64,000 nucleotides of DNA from Pseudomonas sp. AL03. Lineage in GTDB: Bacteria > Pseudomonadota > Gammaproteobacteria > Pseudomonadales > Pseudomonadaceae. Shown here in pieces: positions 36,546 to 48,264 of the stretch. Under the pieces are notes generated by a model. That model was not told where the DNA came from. It did not search any database and was given only the letters and a program-made list of their open reading frames with translations. The first letter of the stretch is position 1; each line of letters opens with the position of its first letter. The position numbers were made by a program, and so were the translations under genes. The stretch spans positions 62,001 to 126,000 of the forward strand of contig NZ_JASBRE010000010.1 in assembly GCF_029960815.1 (NCBI RefSeq), given 5' to 3'.

Positions 36546-36920
36546 GTGAATAGCCAACGACCTGTAAACCTAGACCTAAGGACCATCAAACTCCCAGTCA
36601 CTGCTTACACGTCCATTCTTCACCGAATCTCCGGAATCATCCTCTTTGTCAGCCTGGCCATCATGCTTTATGCATTGGACAAGTCGCTCGACTCGGAAGA
36701 AGGCTTCGGTCAGGTGAAAGCGTGTCTGACCAGTCCGCTAGCCAAGCTAGTGACATGGGGCATCCTGTCCGCTCTGCTGTATCACCTGGTTGCCGGTGTG
36801 CGCCACTTGATGATGGACATGGGCATTGGCGAGTCGCTTGAAGGCGGCAAACTGGGCTCGAAAATCGTTATCGCCATTTCCGTGGTGGTAATCGTTCTGG
36901 CAGGAGTTTGGATATGGTAA
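36546..36920 (+). CDS. sdhC: Succinate dehydrogenase cytochrome b556 subunit
   Basis: This subunit of about 124 residues has three membrane helices; with SdhD it anchors complex II and binds heme b and ubiquinone. SQRPVNLDLRTIKLPVTAYTS and ILHRISG (quinone-site Ser/Arg region) begin the protein, and LLYHLVAGVRHLMMD holds the heme-ligand His. I use GTG at 36546; an earlier TTG at 36516 is open but gives an untypical N-terminus. No strong binding site precedes the GTG, which is odd for a highly expressed operon. It overlaps sdhD by 7 bp. Confidence 0.9.
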   Translation: MNSQRPVNLDLRTIKLPVTAYTSILHRISGIILFVSLAIMLYALDKSLDSEEGFGQVKACLTSPLAKLVTWGILSALLYHLVAGVRHLMMDMGIGESLEGGKLGSKIVIAISVVVIVLAGVWIW

Positions 36921-37282
36921 CTAACGTCACGAACCTGTCGCGTTCGGGCCTCTATGACTGGATGGCACAACGTGTGTCTGCGGTCGTTCTCGCGGCTTAC
37001 TTCATTTTCCTGATCGGATACGTCGTCGCCAACCCTGGCATCGGCTACGCCCAATGGCATGAACTGTTCGCAAGCAACTGGATGCGTATTTTCAGTCTCC
37101 TGGCCCTCGTTGCCCTCGGCGCTCACGCCTGGGTCGGCATGTGGACCATCGCGACCGACTACCTGACGCCAATGGCGTTCGGCAAGTCCGCGACTGCAAT
37201 ACGTTTCCTCTTCCAGGCAGTATGCGGCGTCGCGATGTTCGCCTACTTCGTCTGGGGTGTGCAGATTCTTTGGGGTATCTGA
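36914..37282 (+). CDS. sdhD: Succinate dehydrogenase membrane anchor subunit
   Basis: This 122-residue protein has three membrane helices. LSRSGLYDWMAQRVSAVVLAAYF is the conserved beginning, and LVALGAHAWVGMWTIATDYL contains the heme and quinone-site residues. The ATG at 36914 has AGGAG 8 bases upstream within sdhC. It is followed directly by sdhA. Confidence 0.94.
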   Translation: MVTNVTNLSRSGLYDWMAQRVSAVVLAAYFIFLIGYVVANPGIGYAQWHELFASNWMRIFSLLALVALGAHAWVGMWTIATDYLTPMAFGKSATAIRFLFQAVCGVAMFAYFVWGVQILWGI

Positions 37283-37285
37283 TTC

Positions 37286-39061
37286 ATGTCTAATACAGTT
37301 AACACGCTTTCGTTCGACGCCATCATCATTGGCGGCGGCGGTGCTGGCATGCGCGCTGCGCTGCAGCTGGCACAAGGTGGTCACAAGACTGCCGTGGTTA
37401 CCAAGGTTTTCCCGACTCGTTCGCACACTGTATCCGCCCAGGGTGGCATCACCTGCGCCATCGCCTCGGCAGATCCGAACGATGACTGGCGCTGGCACAT
37501 GTACGATACCGTCAAGGGTTCCGACTATATCGGTGACCAGGACGCTATCGAATACATGTGTTCCGTAGGCCCGGAAGCGGTCTTCGAGCTCGAGCACATG
37601 GGCTTGCCGTTCTCCCGTACCGAACAAGGCCGCATCTATCAGCGTCCGTTCGGCGGTCAGTCGAAAGACTTCGGTAAAGGTGGCCAGGCTGCCCGTACGT
37701 GCGCCGCTGCCGACCGTACCGGTCACGCGCTGTTGCACACCCTGTACCAGGCCAACCTCAAGGCCGGCACCGTATTCCTCAACGAATACTACGGTGTCGA
37801 CCTGGTGAAGAACGAAGATGGTGCTTTTGTCGGCATGATCGTCATCTGCATCGAAACCGGCGAAACCTCCTACGTCCGCGCTAACGCCACCGTATTGGCG
37901 ACCGGCGGTGCAGGTCGTATCTACTCGTCCACCACCAATGCCCTGATCAACACCGGTGACGGCGTCGGCATGGCTCTGCGTGCTGGCGTGCCGGTACAAG
38001 ACATTGAAATGTGGCAGTTCCACCCAACCGGCATCGCCGGCGCGGGTGTACTGGTGACTGAAGGTTGCCGCGGTGAAGGCGGTTACCTGATCAACAAGCA
38101 CGGCGAGCGTTTCATGGAGCGTTATGCTCCGAACGCCAAAGACTTGGCTGGTCGTGACGTGGTTGCTCGCTCGATGGTTAAAGAAATCATCGCCGGCAAC
38201 GGTTGCGGTCCGGATGGCGACCACGTAATGCTGAAACTCGATCACCTCGGTGAAGAAGTTCTGCACAGCCGTCTGCCAGGCATCATGGAACTGTCCAAGA
38301 CCTTCGCCCACGTCGATCCAGCCGTGTCGCCGATTCCGGTCGTTCCAACCTGCCACTATATGATGGGCGGCGTGCCGACCAATATTCACGGTCAGGCAAT
38401 CACTCAGGACGCCGACGGCGTTGACCAGATCATCCCGGGTCTGTTCGCAGTAGGCGAAGTGGCCTGCGTATCGGTGCACGGTGCCAACCGTCTGGGCGGT
38501 AACTCGTTGCTCGACCTGGTGGTATTCGGTCGTGCTGCCGGCCTGTTCCTGGAGCAGACCCTGAAAGAAGGCGTCGATTACACTCGCGCTCGCCAGTCCG
38601 ACATCGACGCTGCCCTGGCGCGTCTCGATGGCCTGAACTCGCGTACCGAAGGCGAAGACGTCGCCACCCTGCGTAAAGAGCTGCAAAGCTGCATGCAGAA
38701 CTACTTCGGTGTATTCCGTACCGGCGAATACATGCAGAAGGGTATCGCGCAGCTCGCTGATCTGCGTGGCCGTATCGCCAACGTCAAGATCAACGACAAG
38801 AGCCAGGCGTTCAACACGGCTCGTATCGAAGCGCTGGAATTGCAGAACCTGCTGGAAGTGGCCGAAGCTACCGCCATCGCCGCAGAAATCCGCAAAGAGT
38901 CCCGCGGCGCTCACGCCCGTGAAGACTACGAAGATCGCGACGACGAAAACTGGCTGTGCCACACCCTGTACTTCCCGGGTGACAAGCGCGTGACCAAGCG
39001 TGCCGTGAACTTCTCGCCGAAGACTGTTCCGACTTTTGAACCTAAGATTCGGACTTATTAA
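37286..39061 (+). CDS. sdhA: Succinate dehydrogenase flavoprotein subunit
   Basis: The protein has 591 residues. [17 protein letters not shown] binds FAD and [10 protein letters not shown] carries the histidine for covalent FAD attachment. The substrate site includes [21 protein letters not shown] and a catalytic Arg in the middle domain. It oxidises succinate to fumarate in complex II. It lies 3 bp after sdhD and directly before sdhB. Confidence 0.97.
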   Translation: MSNTVNTLSFDAIIIGGGGAGMRAALQLAQGGHKTAVVTKVFPTRSHTVSAQGGITCAIASADPNDDWRWHMYDTVKGSDYIGDQDAIEYMCSVGPEAVFELEHMGLPFSRTEQGRIYQRPFGGQSKDFGKGGQAARTCAAADRTGHALLHTLYQANLKAGTVFLNEYYGVDLVKNEDGAFVGMIVICIETGETSYVRANATVLATGGAGRIYSSTTNALINTGDGVGMALRAGVPVQDIEMWQFHPTGIAGAGVLVTEGCRGEGGYLINKHGERFMERYAPNAKDLAGRDVVARSMVKEIIAGNGCGPDGDHVMLKLDHLGEEVLHSRLPGIMELSKTFAHVDPAVSPIPVVPTCHYMMGGVPTNIHGQAITQDADGVDQIIPGLFAVGEVACVSVHGANRLGGNSLLDLVVFGRAAGLFLEQTLKEGVDYTRARQSDIDAALARLDGLNSRTEGEDVATLRKELQSCMQNYFGVFRTGEYMQKGIAQLADLRGRIANVKINDKSQAFNTARIEALELQNLLEVAEATAIAAEIRKESRGAHAREDYEDRDDENWLCHTLYFPGDKRVTKRAVNFSPKTVPTFEPKIRTY

Positions 39062-39072
39062 GGGTGGCCGCC

Positions 39073-39777
39073 ATGTTGCAAGTCAGTGTTTATCGCTACA
39101 ACCCTGATCAGGACGCTGCGCCGTTCATGCAGGAATTTTCGGTCGATACCGGTGGTAAAGACCTGATGGTGCTGGACGTGCTGGCCCTGATCAAAGAGCA
39201 GGACGAAGGGTTCTCCTATCGTCGCTCTTGCCGTGAAGGTGTTTGCGGTTCCGACGGCATGAACATCAACGGCAAAAACGCTCTGGCGTGCGTCACGCCG
39301 CTGTCCGCTGTCGTAAAAGGTAACAAGCTGATCGTTCGTCCTCTGCCAGGTTTGCCGGTTATCCGTGACCTGGTCGTCGATATGAGCATCTTCTACAAGC
39401 AATACGAGAAGGTTAAGCCATACCTGCAGAACGACACGCCGGCTCCGGCCATCGAGCGTCTGCAGACCCCTGAAGAGCGCGAAAAGCTCGACGGTCTGTA
39501 CGAGTGCATCCTGTGCGCTTGCTGCTCGACCTCTTGCCCGTCCTTCTGGTGGAACCCGGACAAGTTCCTGGGTCCAGCTGCTCTGCTGCAAGCGTATCGC
39601 TTCCTGGCAGACAGCCGCGACACCAAGACTGCCGAGCGTCTGGCTTCGCTGGATGACCCGTTCAGCGTATTCCGCTGCCGCGGGATCATGAACTGCGTCA
39701 ACGTCTGCCCGAAAGGCCTGAACCCGACTAAGGCCATCGGTCACGTACGTAACATGTTGCTGCAAAGCGGCGTGTGA
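39073..39777 (+). CDS. sdhB: Succinate dehydrogenase iron-sulfur subunit
   Basis: This 234-residue protein passes electrons from FAD to quinone. The [2Fe-2S] ligands lie in SCREGVCGSDGMNINGKNALAC. The [4Fe-4S] and [3Fe-4S] clusters use CILCACCSTSCP and CRGIMNCVNVCPKGLNP. I use the ATG at 39073 (MLQVSVYRYNPDQD), which follows AAGGGTGG; a GTG three codons earlier is also in frame. Confidence 0.96.
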   Translation: MLQVSVYRYNPDQDAAPFMQEFSVDTGGKDLMVLDVLALIKEQDEGFSYRRSCREGVCGSDGMNINGKNALACVTPLSAVVKGNKLIVRPLPGLPVIRDLVVDMSIFYKQYEKVKPYLQNDTPAPAIERLQTPEEREKLDGLYECILCACCSTSCPSFWWNPDKFLGPAALLQAYRFLADSRDTKTAERLASLDDPFSVFRCRGIMNCVNVCPKGLNPTKAIGHVRNMLLQSGV

Positions 39778-39831
39778 TTCAGCTGCTGTAACCCGGCTGT
39801 TGTAAATGCAGTACCGCTGTACCCGTAGATG

Positions 39832-39903
39832 CTACGGCGCAGGCTTCAACCGGCGCCGTAGTTTTAACCTGAGCAGCAGCTTATAAGGCTGCGGCTCTTA
39901 TTT
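39832..39903 (+). terminator. Two stem-loops after sdhB
   Basis: CTACGGCGC/GCGCCGTAG (39832-39861) is followed by TTTT. A second stem, GAGCAGCAGC with GCTGCGGCTC (39871-39897), is followed by TTATTTTG. They probably cause partial termination between sdhB and sucA, so that sucA and later genes can be set at a different level. No clear new promoter for sucA was found in the 276-bp gap. Confidence 0.7.
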
Positions 39904-40053
39904 TGAAGAAATGAGACAAGCAGGGGCATCCGGGCTGGTACCCGGACTATCAGCGTGATCCTAAGTGGCTTGTTTTAGTCGCTGCATTCGGACTTCTGCA
40001 AGCGTGCTCGGTGTCGACGCCGGTGGTGTTCCCCTAACCGAGGGTGACCAAGC

Positions 40054-42885
40054 ATGCAAGAAAGCGTGATGCAGCGCATGTGGAACAGCGCCTACCTATC
40101 CGGTAGTAACGCTGCCTATGTGGAAGAGCTCTATGAGCTCTACCTGCACGACCCTAACGCTGTGCCAGAAGAGTGGCGCACCTACTTCCAGAAGTTGCCA
40201 GCTGACGGCAACACTGCCACCGATGTTTCGCACTCGACAATACGCGATCATTTCGTCTTGCTGGCAAAGAACCAGCGCCGCGCCCAACCGGTTTCCGCCG
40301 GCAGCGTGAGCAGTGAGCACGAGAAGAAGCAAGTTGAAGTGCTGCGATTGATCCAGGCCTACCGTATGCGTGGCCACCAGGCAGCCCAGCTTGACCCGCT
40401 GGGGCTGTGGCAGCGTCCTGCGCCTGCAGACCTGTCGATCAATCATTACGGCTTGACCAATGCCGATCTTGATACGACCTTCCGTGCCGGCGACCTGTTC
40501 ATCGGCAAAGAGGAAGCGAGCCTACGCGAAATTCACGAAGCGTTGCAGCAGACATATTGCCGCACCATCGGCGCTGAATTCACGCATATCACCGATTCCG
40601 AGCAGCGCCAGTGGTTCCAGCAGCGTCTGGAAAGCGTGCGTGGCCGTCCGACGTACTCCGCCGACATCAAGAGCCATCTACTCGAGCGCGTCACGGCCGG
40701 CGAAGGCCTGGAAAAATACCTGGGGACCAAATACCCGGGTACCAAGCGTTTCGGTCTGGAAGGCGGCGAGAGTCTGATTCCGATGCTCGACGAGCTGATC
40801 CAGCGTTCCGGCTCCTACGGCACCAAGGAAATCGTTATCGGTATGGCCCACCGTGGTCGTCTGAACGTGCTGGTCAACACCTTTGGCAAGAACCCGCGCG
40901 AGCTGTTCGACGAGTTCGAAGGCAAGAAGAAGGTCGAACTGGGTTCCGGTGACGTTAAATATCACCAGGGTTTCTCGTCCAACGTCATGACCACTGGCGG
41001 TGAGGTTCACCTGGCCATGGCGTTCAACCCGTCCCACCTGGAAATTGTATCTCCAGTGGTCGAGGGTTCGGTTCGCGCCCGTCAGGATCGTCGCAACGAC
41101 CCTACCGGTGAGAAGGTTCTGCCGATTTCCATCCACGGTGACGCGGCATTCGCCGGTCAAGGCGTGGTGATGGAAACCTTCCAGATGTCGCAGACCCGCG
41201 GTTTCAAAACCGGCGGCACCGTGCACATCGTCATCAACAACCAGGTCGGTTTCACCATCAGCAACCCGCTGGACTCGCGTTCCACCGAGTACGCGACCGA
41301 CGTTGCGAAAATGATCCAGGCGCCGATCCTCCATGTGAATGGTGATGATCCGGAAGCCGTATTGTTCGTGACCCAGTTGGCCATCGACTACCGGATGCAG
41401 TACAAGCGCGACGTGGTGATCGACCTGGTCTGCTACCGTCGTCGCGGCCACAACGAGGCCGACGAGCCAAGCGGTACCCAGCCTCTGATGTACCAGCAGA
41501 TCGCCAAGCAGCGCACCACGCGTGAGCTGTATGCCGATCGTCTGACCCAGAGCGGTGTACTGGACGTTGAGCGTGTTCAGGCGAAAGTCGACGAATACCG
41601 TAACGCGCTGGACAACGGTCTGCATGTTGTAAAAAGCCTGGTCAAAGAGCCGAACAAAGAGTTGTTCGTGGACTGGCGTCCGTATCTGGGCCATGCCTGG
41701 ACCGCGCGTCACGACACTCGCTTCGATCTGAAAACCTTGCAGGAACTGTCCGCCAAGCTGCTGGAAATTCCGGAAGGCTTCGTGGTTCAGCGCCAGGTCT
41801 CGAAAATCTACGAAGACCGTCAGAAGATGCAAGTCGGCGGCCTGCCGATCAACTGGGGTTACGCCGAAACCATGGCGTACGCGACCCTGGCGTTCGAAGG
41901 TCACCCGATTCGCATGACCGGTCAGGACATCGGCCGCGGTACGTTCTCGCACCGTCACGCTGTCTTGCACAACCAGAAAGACCCGGGCAGCTACATTCCG
42001 CTGCAGAATCTGTACAAAGGTCAGCCACGCTTCGACCTGTACGATTCGTTCCTGTCTGAAGAGGCCGTACTGGCGTTCGAATACGGTTACTCGACCACCA
42101 CGCCTGAGGCACTGGTTCTCTGGGAAGCCCAGTTCGGCGACTTCGCCAACGGTGCCCAGGTGGTTATCGACCAGTTCATTACCAGTGGCGAGCACAAGTG
42201 GGGCCGTCTCTGCGGTCTGACCATGTTGCTGCCGCACGGTTATGAAGGTCAGGGTCCGGAGCACTCTTCGGCTCGTTTGGAGCGTTACCTGCAACTGTGC
42301 GCCGAGCACAACATTCAGGTAGCGGTGCCGACCACGCCGGCGCAGATCTACCACTTGCTGCGTCGTCAGGTGATTCGCCCGCTGCGCAAGCCATTGATAG
42401 TCCTGACGCCGAAGTCGTTGCTGCGTCACAAACTGGCCGTGTCGACCCTGGAAGATCTGGCCGAAGGTTCGTTCCAGACCGTTATCCCGGAAATCGATGT
42501 TCAAGACCCGAAAAAGGTCGAGCGCATTGTCCTGTGTAGCGGCAAGGTCTACTACGACCTGCTGGAAAAACGCCGTGCCGAAGGTCGTGATGACATCGCC
42601 GTCGTGCGTATCGAGCAGCTGTACCCATTCCCTGAGGACGACTTGAACGAAGTCCTGGCTCCGTACACCAACCTCAAACATATCGTTTGGTGTCAGGAAG
42701 AGCCGATGAACCAGGGTGCCTGGTACTGCAGCCAACACCACATGCGTCGCATCGTTGGCAATCACAACAAGTCTCTCGTACTCGAGTACGCGGGCCGTGA
42801 TGCCTCTGCTGCACCTGCTTGTGGTTACGCATCGATGCACGCTGAGCAGCAAGAAAAACTGCTGCAAGACGCCTTTACTGTTTAA
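40054..42885 (+). CDS. sucA: 2-oxoglutarate dehydrogenase E1 component
   Basis: This 943-residue thiamine diphosphate enzyme decarboxylates 2-oxoglutarate and passes the succinyl group to SucB. The N-terminal SucB-binding segment (NSAYLSGSNAAYVEELYELYL) is present. Other motifs are IGMAHRGRLNVLVNTFGK, HGDAAFAGQGVVMETFQMS (ThDP) and GQDIGRGTFSHRHAVLH in the transketolase domain. The start GAGGGTGACCAAGC-ATG has a reasonable binding site. It forms an operon with sucB. Confidence 0.97.
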   Translation: MQESVMQRMWNSAYLSGSNAAYVEELYELYLHDPNAVPEEWRTYFQKLPADGNTATDVSHSTIRDHFVLLAKNQRRAQPVSAGSVSSEHEKKQVEVLRLIQAYRMRGHQAAQLDPLGLWQRPAPADLSINHYGLTNADLDTTFRAGDLFIGKEEASLREIHEALQQTYCRTIGAEFTHITDSEQRQWFQQRLESVRGRPTYSADIKSHLLERVTAGEGLEKYLGTKYPGTKRFGLEGGESLIPMLDELIQRSGSYGTKEIVIGMAHRGRLNVLVNTFGKNPRELFDEFEGKKKVELGSGDVKYHQGFSSNVMTTGGEVHLAMAFNPSHLEIVSPVVEGSVRARQDRRNDPTGEKVLPISIHGDAAFAGQGVVMETFQMSQTRGFKTGGTVHIVINNQVGFTISNPLDSRSTEYATDVAKMIQAPILHVNGDDPEAVLFVTQLAIDYRMQYKRDVVIDLVCYRRRGHNEADEPSGTQPLMYQQIAKQRTTRELYADRLTQSGVLDVERVQAKVDEYRNALDNGLHVVKSLVKEPNKELFVDWRPYLGHAWTARHDTRFDLKTLQELSAKLLEIPEGFVVQRQVSKIYEDRQKMQVGGLPINWGYAETMAYATLAFEGHPIRMTGQDIGRGTFSHRHAVLHNQKDPGSYIPLQNLYKGQPRFDLYDSFLSEEAVLAFEYGYSTTTPEALVLWEAQFGDFANGAQVVIDQFITSGEHKWGRLCGLTMLLPHGYEGQGPEHSSARLERYLQLCAEHNIQVAVPTTPAQIYHLLRRQVIRPLRKPLIVLTPKSLLRHKLAVSTLEDLAEGSFQTVIPEIDVQDPKKVERIVLCSGKVYYDLLEKRRAEGRDDIAVVRIEQLYPFPEDDLNEVLAPYTNLKHIVWCQEEPMNQGAWYCSQHHMRRIVGNHNKSLVLEYAGRDASAAPACGYASMHAEQQEKLLQDAFTV

Positions 42886-42927
42886 CGCCTTCGCGCACCT
42901 GAAACCGAATTTAAGGACCCACAGATA

Positions 42928-44148
42928 ATGGCTATCGAAATCAAAGCCCCCACTTTCCCGGAATCGGTTGCCGATGGCACCGTTGCCACCTGGCACAAAA
43001 AGCCGGGCGACGCCGTCAAGCGCGATGATCTGATCGTCGACATCGAAACCGACAAAGTCGTACTGGAAGTGTTGGCCACCGCTGACGGCGTGCTGGGCGC
43101 TATCGTCAAGAACGAAGGCGACACCGTTCTGTCCGACGAAGTCCTGGGCTCCATTGAAGCGGGCGGCGCTGCTGCCGCTCCAGCCGCTGCCGCTGCTCCG
43201 GCTGCTGCACAGGCTGCTGCTCCAGCGGCCGAAGGCGAAGACGATCCTGTTGCTGCACCGGCTGCTCGCAAGCTGGCTGAAGAAAATGGCATCAATATCG
43301 CTTCCGTTGCCGGCACTGGCAAAGGCGGTCGTGTGACCAAGGAAGACGTAGTAGCCGCTGTTGCCGCCAAGAAAGCCGCTCCGGCTGCCGCGCCTGCCAA
43401 GGCTGCTGCGCCTGCTGCCGCTGCTCCAATGTTCGCCGCCGGTGACCGCGTTGAAAAACGCGTTCCAATGACCCGTCTGCGTGCCAAGGTTGCCGAGCGT
43501 CTGGTTGAAGCTCAGTCGAACATGGCGATGCTGACCACGTTCAACGAAGTCGACATGACCGAAGTCATGGCGCTGCGTTCGAAGTACAAGGACCTGTTCG
43601 AGAAGTCCCACAACGGCGTGCGTCTGGGCTTCATGTCGTTCTTCGTGAAAGCGGCCACCGAAGCGCTGAAACGCTACCCGGCTGTCAACGCCTCGATCGA
43701 CGGTGCTGACATCGTTTACCACGGCTACGCCGACGTTGGTGTGGCTGTTTCCAGCGACCGCGGTCTGGTTGTACCGGTTCTGCGTAACGCCGAACTGATG
43801 AGCCTGGCTGAAATCGAAGGCGGCATCGCCACCTTCGGCAAGAAGGCTCGTGACGGCAAACTGTCGATGGACGAGATGACCGGCGGTACGTTCACCATCA
43901 CTAACGGTGGTACCTTCGGTTCGATGATGTCGACCCCGATCGTCAACCCGCCACAAGCGGCTATCCTGGGCATGCACAACATTCTGCAGCGTCCTATGGC
44001 GATCAACGGTCAGGTTGTTATCCGTCCGATGATGTACCTGGCTCTGTCCTACGATCACCGTCTGATCGATGGCAAAGAAGCTGTGACCTTCCTGGTTACC
44101 ATCAAGAACCTGCTGGAAGACCCGGCTCGTTTGCTGCTGGATATCTGA
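42928..44148 (+). CDS. sucB: Dihydrolipoyl succinyltransferase (E2)
   Basis: The protein has 406 residues. The lipoyl domain (1-78) carries the modified lysine in [11 protein letters not shown]. An Ala/Pro-rich linker follows, then the peripheral-subunit-binding domain ([29 protein letters not shown], about 110-145), a second Ala/Pro linker and the catalytic domain ending [13 protein letters not shown], with the active-site His. The linkers are strongly biased in codon and residue use. A weak terminator-like stem follows before lpd. Confidence 0.97.
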   Translation: MAIEIKAPTFPESVADGTVATWHKKPGDAVKRDDLIVDIETDKVVLEVLATADGVLGAIVKNEGDTVLSDEVLGSIEAGGAAAAPAAAAAPAAAQAAAPAAEGEDDPVAAPAARKLAEENGINIASVAGTGKGGRVTKEDVVAAVAAKKAAPAAAPAKAAAPAAAAPMFAAGDRVEKRVPMTRLRAKVAERLVEAQSNMAMLTTFNEVDMTEVMALRSKYKDLFEKSHNGVRLGFMSFFVKAATEALKRYPAVNASIDGADIVYHGYADVGVAVSSDRGLVVPVLRNAELMSLAEIEGGIATFGKKARDGKLSMDEMTGGTFTITNGGTFGSMMSTPIVNPPQAAILGMHNILQRPMAINGQVVIRPMMYLALSYDHRLIDGKEAVTFLVTIKNLLEDPARLLLDI

Positions 44149-44160
44149 TTTCGTTGCACA

Positions 44161-44187
44161 GGCCGTCCAGTGATGGACGGCCCTTCT
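44161..44187 (+). terminator. Stem-loop between sucB and lpd (weak terminator or mRNA end)
   Basis: GGCCGTCCA / TGGACGGCC with a GTGA loop is followed by CTTCT rather than a full T-run, 12 bp after sucB. It more likely attenuates transcription or protects an mRNA end than stops transcription fully. Confidence 0.6.
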
Positions 44188-44255
44188 GTAATGACCAGCT
44201 TCGTCCCACGACGGTCCTCAAAAGGGGCCGTCCGGTTTGATTCGAGAAGGAATGA

Positions 44256-45695
<1,440 letters not shown>

Positions 45696-45731
45696 GACAA
45701 GACAATAAGAAACCACGGCGGAAGGCCCGTC

Positions 45732-45860
45732 GTGAGACTTGCGTGCAAGACTCACCGCGGAATGTCCGCCGGACGCAGTCTTGCGTAGTTTCACCGGTTA
45801 TCCGGAACACCTACGCAAGCAGCAGTCACAGGTGGTGCGGCACTGAACAAGTGCAGCACC
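45732..45860 (+). promoter_or_regulatory. Structured sucC leader with three hairpins
   Basis: Three stems follow one another in the 199-bp lpd-sucC gap. The first is GTGAG-A-CTTGC / GCAAG-A-CTCAC (45732-45755). The second is TTGCGTAG / CTACGCAA enclosing CCGG-TTAT-CCGG (45781-45818). The third is GGTGC-G-GCACT, loop GAACA, AGTGC-A-GCACC (45834-45860). None has a T-run. They may stabilise the downstream sucCD message after processing or control its translation; this is inference. Confidence 0.5.
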
Positions 45861-45894
45861 GAATGCGCAGTACCTAACGAAGACGGTAATAAGC

Positions 45895-47061
45895 ATGAAT
45901 CTTCACGAGTATCAGGGTAAGCAGCTGTTCGCCGAATACGGCCTGCCAGTTTCCCAGGGTTTCGCCGTAGACACCCCGGAAGCAGCAGCAGAAGCGTGCG
46001 ACAAGATCGGCGGGACCGAATGGGTTGTCAAAGCCCAGGTTCACGCAGGTGGTCGCGGTAAAGCGGGCGGCGTTAAGCTGGTTCGCAGCAAAGAAGACGC
46101 CAAAGCATTCGCTCAACAGTGGTTGGGCAAGCGTTTGGTGACTTACCAGACTGATGCCAATGGTCAGCCAGTCACCAAGATCCTGGTTGAATCGTGCACT
46201 GATATCGCTAAAGAGCTGTACCTGGGCGCTGTCGTTGACCGTTCGAGCCGTCGTATCGTGTTCATGGCTTCCACCGAAGGTGGCGTGGACATCGAGAAAA
46301 TCGCTCACGACACCCCTGAGAAAATCCTCAAGGCCACTATCGATCCACTGGTTGGCGCTCAGCCATTCCAGGGTCGCGAGCTGGCATTCCAGCTGGGTCT
46401 GGAAGGCAAGCAAGTTGCTCAGTTCGCCAAGATCTTCGTAGGTCTGGCCAAACTGTTCAAGGATCACGACCTGGCTCTGCTGGAAGTGAACCCGCTGGTG
46501 ATCAAGGCTGACGGCGATCTGCATTGCCTCGACGCCAAGATCAACATCGACGCCAACGCCATGTACCGTCAGCCTAAGCTGAAGACTTTCCACGATCCGT
46601 CACAAGACGATCCGCGCGAAGCGCACGCTGCCAAGTTCGAACTGAACTATGTAGCGCTGGAAGGCAACATCGGTTGCATGGTCAACGGTGCTGGCCTGGC
46701 CATGGGTACCATGGACATCGTCAACCTGCATGGCGGCAAACCAGCCAACTTCCTCGACGTGGGCGGCGGTGCTACCAAAGAACGCGTGACCGAAGCGTTC
46801 AAGATCATCCTGTCCGACACTAACGTCGCTGCAGTATTGGTCAACATCTTCGGCGGCATCGTTCGTTGCGACATGATTGCCGAAGGCATCATCGGCGCTG
46901 TGAAAGAAGTCGGCGTGAAAATCCCGGTTGTTGTTCGCCTTGAAGGCAACAACGCTGAGCTGGGCGCTAAAGTACTGGCAGAAAGCGGTTTGAACATCAT
47001 CGCTGCTACCAGCCTGACCGACGCTGCTCAACAAGTTGTCAAAGCTGCGGAGGGCAAATAA
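45895..47061 (+). CDS. sucC: Succinyl-CoA synthetase beta subunit
   Basis: The protein has 388 residues. The N-terminal ATP-grasp domain starts [20 protein letters not shown], and [22 protein letters not shown] is the nucleotide-binding loop. The C-terminal ligase domain includes [17 protein letters not shown] and [19 protein letters not shown]. With SucD it makes succinate and ATP or GTP from succinyl-CoA. The stop overlaps the sucD ATG (TAATG). Confidence 0.97.
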   Translation: MNLHEYQGKQLFAEYGLPVSQGFAVDTPEAAAEACDKIGGTEWVVKAQVHAGGRGKAGGVKLVRSKEDAKAFAQQWLGKRLVTYQTDANGQPVTKILVESCTDIAKELYLGAVVDRSSRRIVFMASTEGGVDIEKIAHDTPEKILKATIDPLVGAQPFQGRELAFQLGLEGKQVAQFAKIFVGLAKLFKDHDLALLEVNPLVIKADGDLHCLDAKINIDANAMYRQPKLKTFHDPSQDDPREAHAAKFELNYVALEGNIGCMVNGAGLAMGTMDIVNLHGGKPANFLDVGGGATKERVTEAFKIILSDTNVAAVLVNIFGGIVRCDMIAEGIIGAVKEVGVKIPVVVRLEGNNAELGAKVLAESGLNIIAATSLTDAAQQVVKAAEGK

Positions 47062-47942
47062 TGAGCGTCCTGATCAATAAAGACACCAAAGTTATCTGCC
47101 AGGGTATTACCGGTTCGCAAGGTAGTTTCCACACCCAGCAAGCCATCGAATACGGCACCAAGATGGTGGGTGGCGTTACTCCTGGTAAAGGCGGCACCGA
47201 GCACCTGGGTCTGCCAGTGTTCAACACCGTGAAAGACGCTGTAGCTGCCACTGGCGCCACTGCCAGCGTGATCTACGTTCCAGCTCCTTTCTGCAAAGAC
47301 TCCATCCTGGAAGCAGCGTTCGGCGGCATCAAGCTGATCGTTTGCATCACTGAAGGCATTCCTACCCTGGATATGCTGGATGCCAAGGTCAAGTGCGACG
47401 AGCTGGGCGTGGTCCTGATCGGTCCTAACTGCCCAGGCGTGATCACTCCAGGCGAATGCAAGATCGGCATCATGCCAGGTCACATTCACTTGCCAGGTAA
47501 AGTCGGTATCGTTTCCCGTTCCGGCACCCTGACCTACGAAGCTGTGAAGCAGACGACTGACGCCGGTTTCGGTCAGTCGACTTGCGTCGGCATCGGTGGT
47601 GACCCGATCCCGGGTTCGAACTTCATCGACATCCTGAAGCTGTTCCAGGAAGACCCGAAGACCGAAGCGATCGTGATGATCGGTGAGATCGGCGGTTCGG
47701 CTGAAGAAGAAGCGGCTGCCTACATCAAGGCACACGTGACCAAGCCGGTTGTGTCCTACATCGCTGGTGTGACTGCCCCAGCGGGCAAGCGCATGGGCCA
47801 TGCTGGCGCAATCATCTCTGGCGGCAAAGGCACTGCAGACGAGAAGTTTGCTGCCCTGGAAGACGCAGGCGTTAAAACCGTGCGTTCGCTGGCAGACATC
47901 GGCAAGGCTTTGTCCGAGCTGACCGGTTGGGCAGTCAAGTAA
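47061..47942 (+). CDS. sucD: Succinyl-CoA synthetase alpha subunit
   Basis: This 293-residue protein has an N-terminal CoA-binding Rossmann domain ([28 protein letters not shown]) and a ligase domain. The phosphorylated active-site His is in [14 protein letters not shown] near residue 247. [20 protein letters not shown] is also conserved. It is translationally coupled to sucC and ends before a strong terminator. Confidence 0.97.
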   Translation: MSVLINKDTKVICQGITGSQGSFHTQQAIEYGTKMVGGVTPGKGGTEHLGLPVFNTVKDAVAATGATASVIYVPAPFCKDSILEAAFGGIKLIVCITEGIPTLDMLDAKVKCDELGVVLIGPNCPGVITPGECKIGIMPGHIHLPGKVGIVSRSGTLTYEAVKQTTDAGFGQSTCVGIGGDPIPGSNFIDILKLFQEDPKTEAIVMIGEIGGSAEEEAAAYIKAHVTKPVVSYIAGVTAPAGKRMGHAGAIISGGKGTADEKFAALEDAGVKTVRSLADIGKALSELTGWAVK

Positions 47943-47969
47943 GCCTCGCGCTTAACTGACGCTTCACCA

Positions 47970-48003
47970 GACAAAGGCCACCTTCGGGTGGCCTTTGTCG
48001 TTT
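47970..48003 (+). terminator. Terminator of the suc cluster
   Basis: A 13-bp stem GACAAAGGCCACC with a stable TTCG loop is followed by GTTTC, 27 bp after the sucD stop. Confidence 0.88.
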
Positions 48004-48009
48004 CCGGGT

Positions 48010-48027
48010 GATCGTTCCCACGCAGAG
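48010..48027. repeat. Fragment of the compound inverted repeat
   Basis: GATCGTTCCCACGCAGAG matches the outer end of the 102-107-bp elements at 17685 and 55170, then diverges. It looks like a decayed or solo end. Confidence 0.6.
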
Positions 48028-48120
48028 TGGTCTGCACCCATTACACGCAAAAACGCGACACAGAAATGTCGTGTATCGGATAGTTCGCACCCTAACAGTG
48101 CGTTTGTCGGGCAAATTCGT

Positions 48121-48264
48121 TAGGCTAGCAGCCATTTTTGCGCCCGCGACCCACAAGGTTGCTGCGCGCTAAACGGGTCAGTCCTATACGGACCGACAGC
48201 ATTTCCCTCACCCATAAGGGAAATCCCTCTCTAAATTCCGATTCAGTAGTGTGGTATTTCCTTA
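48121..48264 (+). promoter_or_regulatory. brnQ leader with two hairpins
   Basis: Downstream of a possible -10 (TAGGCT, 48121-48126) the leader contains GTC-A-GTCC / GGAC-C-GAC (48177-48197) and ATTTCCCT / AGGGAAAT with an 8-base loop (48201-48224). The second ends 40 bp before the brnQ ATG. The region from 48004 to 48264 otherwise holds only a repeat fragment. No T-run follows the stems, so translational or stability control is likelier than attenuation. Confidence 0.45.

Noticed and set aside
36782..38962. 726-codon open frame on the minus strand opposite sdhC, sdhD and sdhA
   Set aside because: It spans three genuine genes in antisense; its length comes from codon bias.
40678..44058. Very long open frame on the minus strand opposite sucA and sucB (over 1100 codons)
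   Set aside because: It is the antisense of two well-supported genes. In GC-rich DNA such frames arise from codon bias; the translation has no recognisable domain and is rich in His, Gln, Val and Arg.
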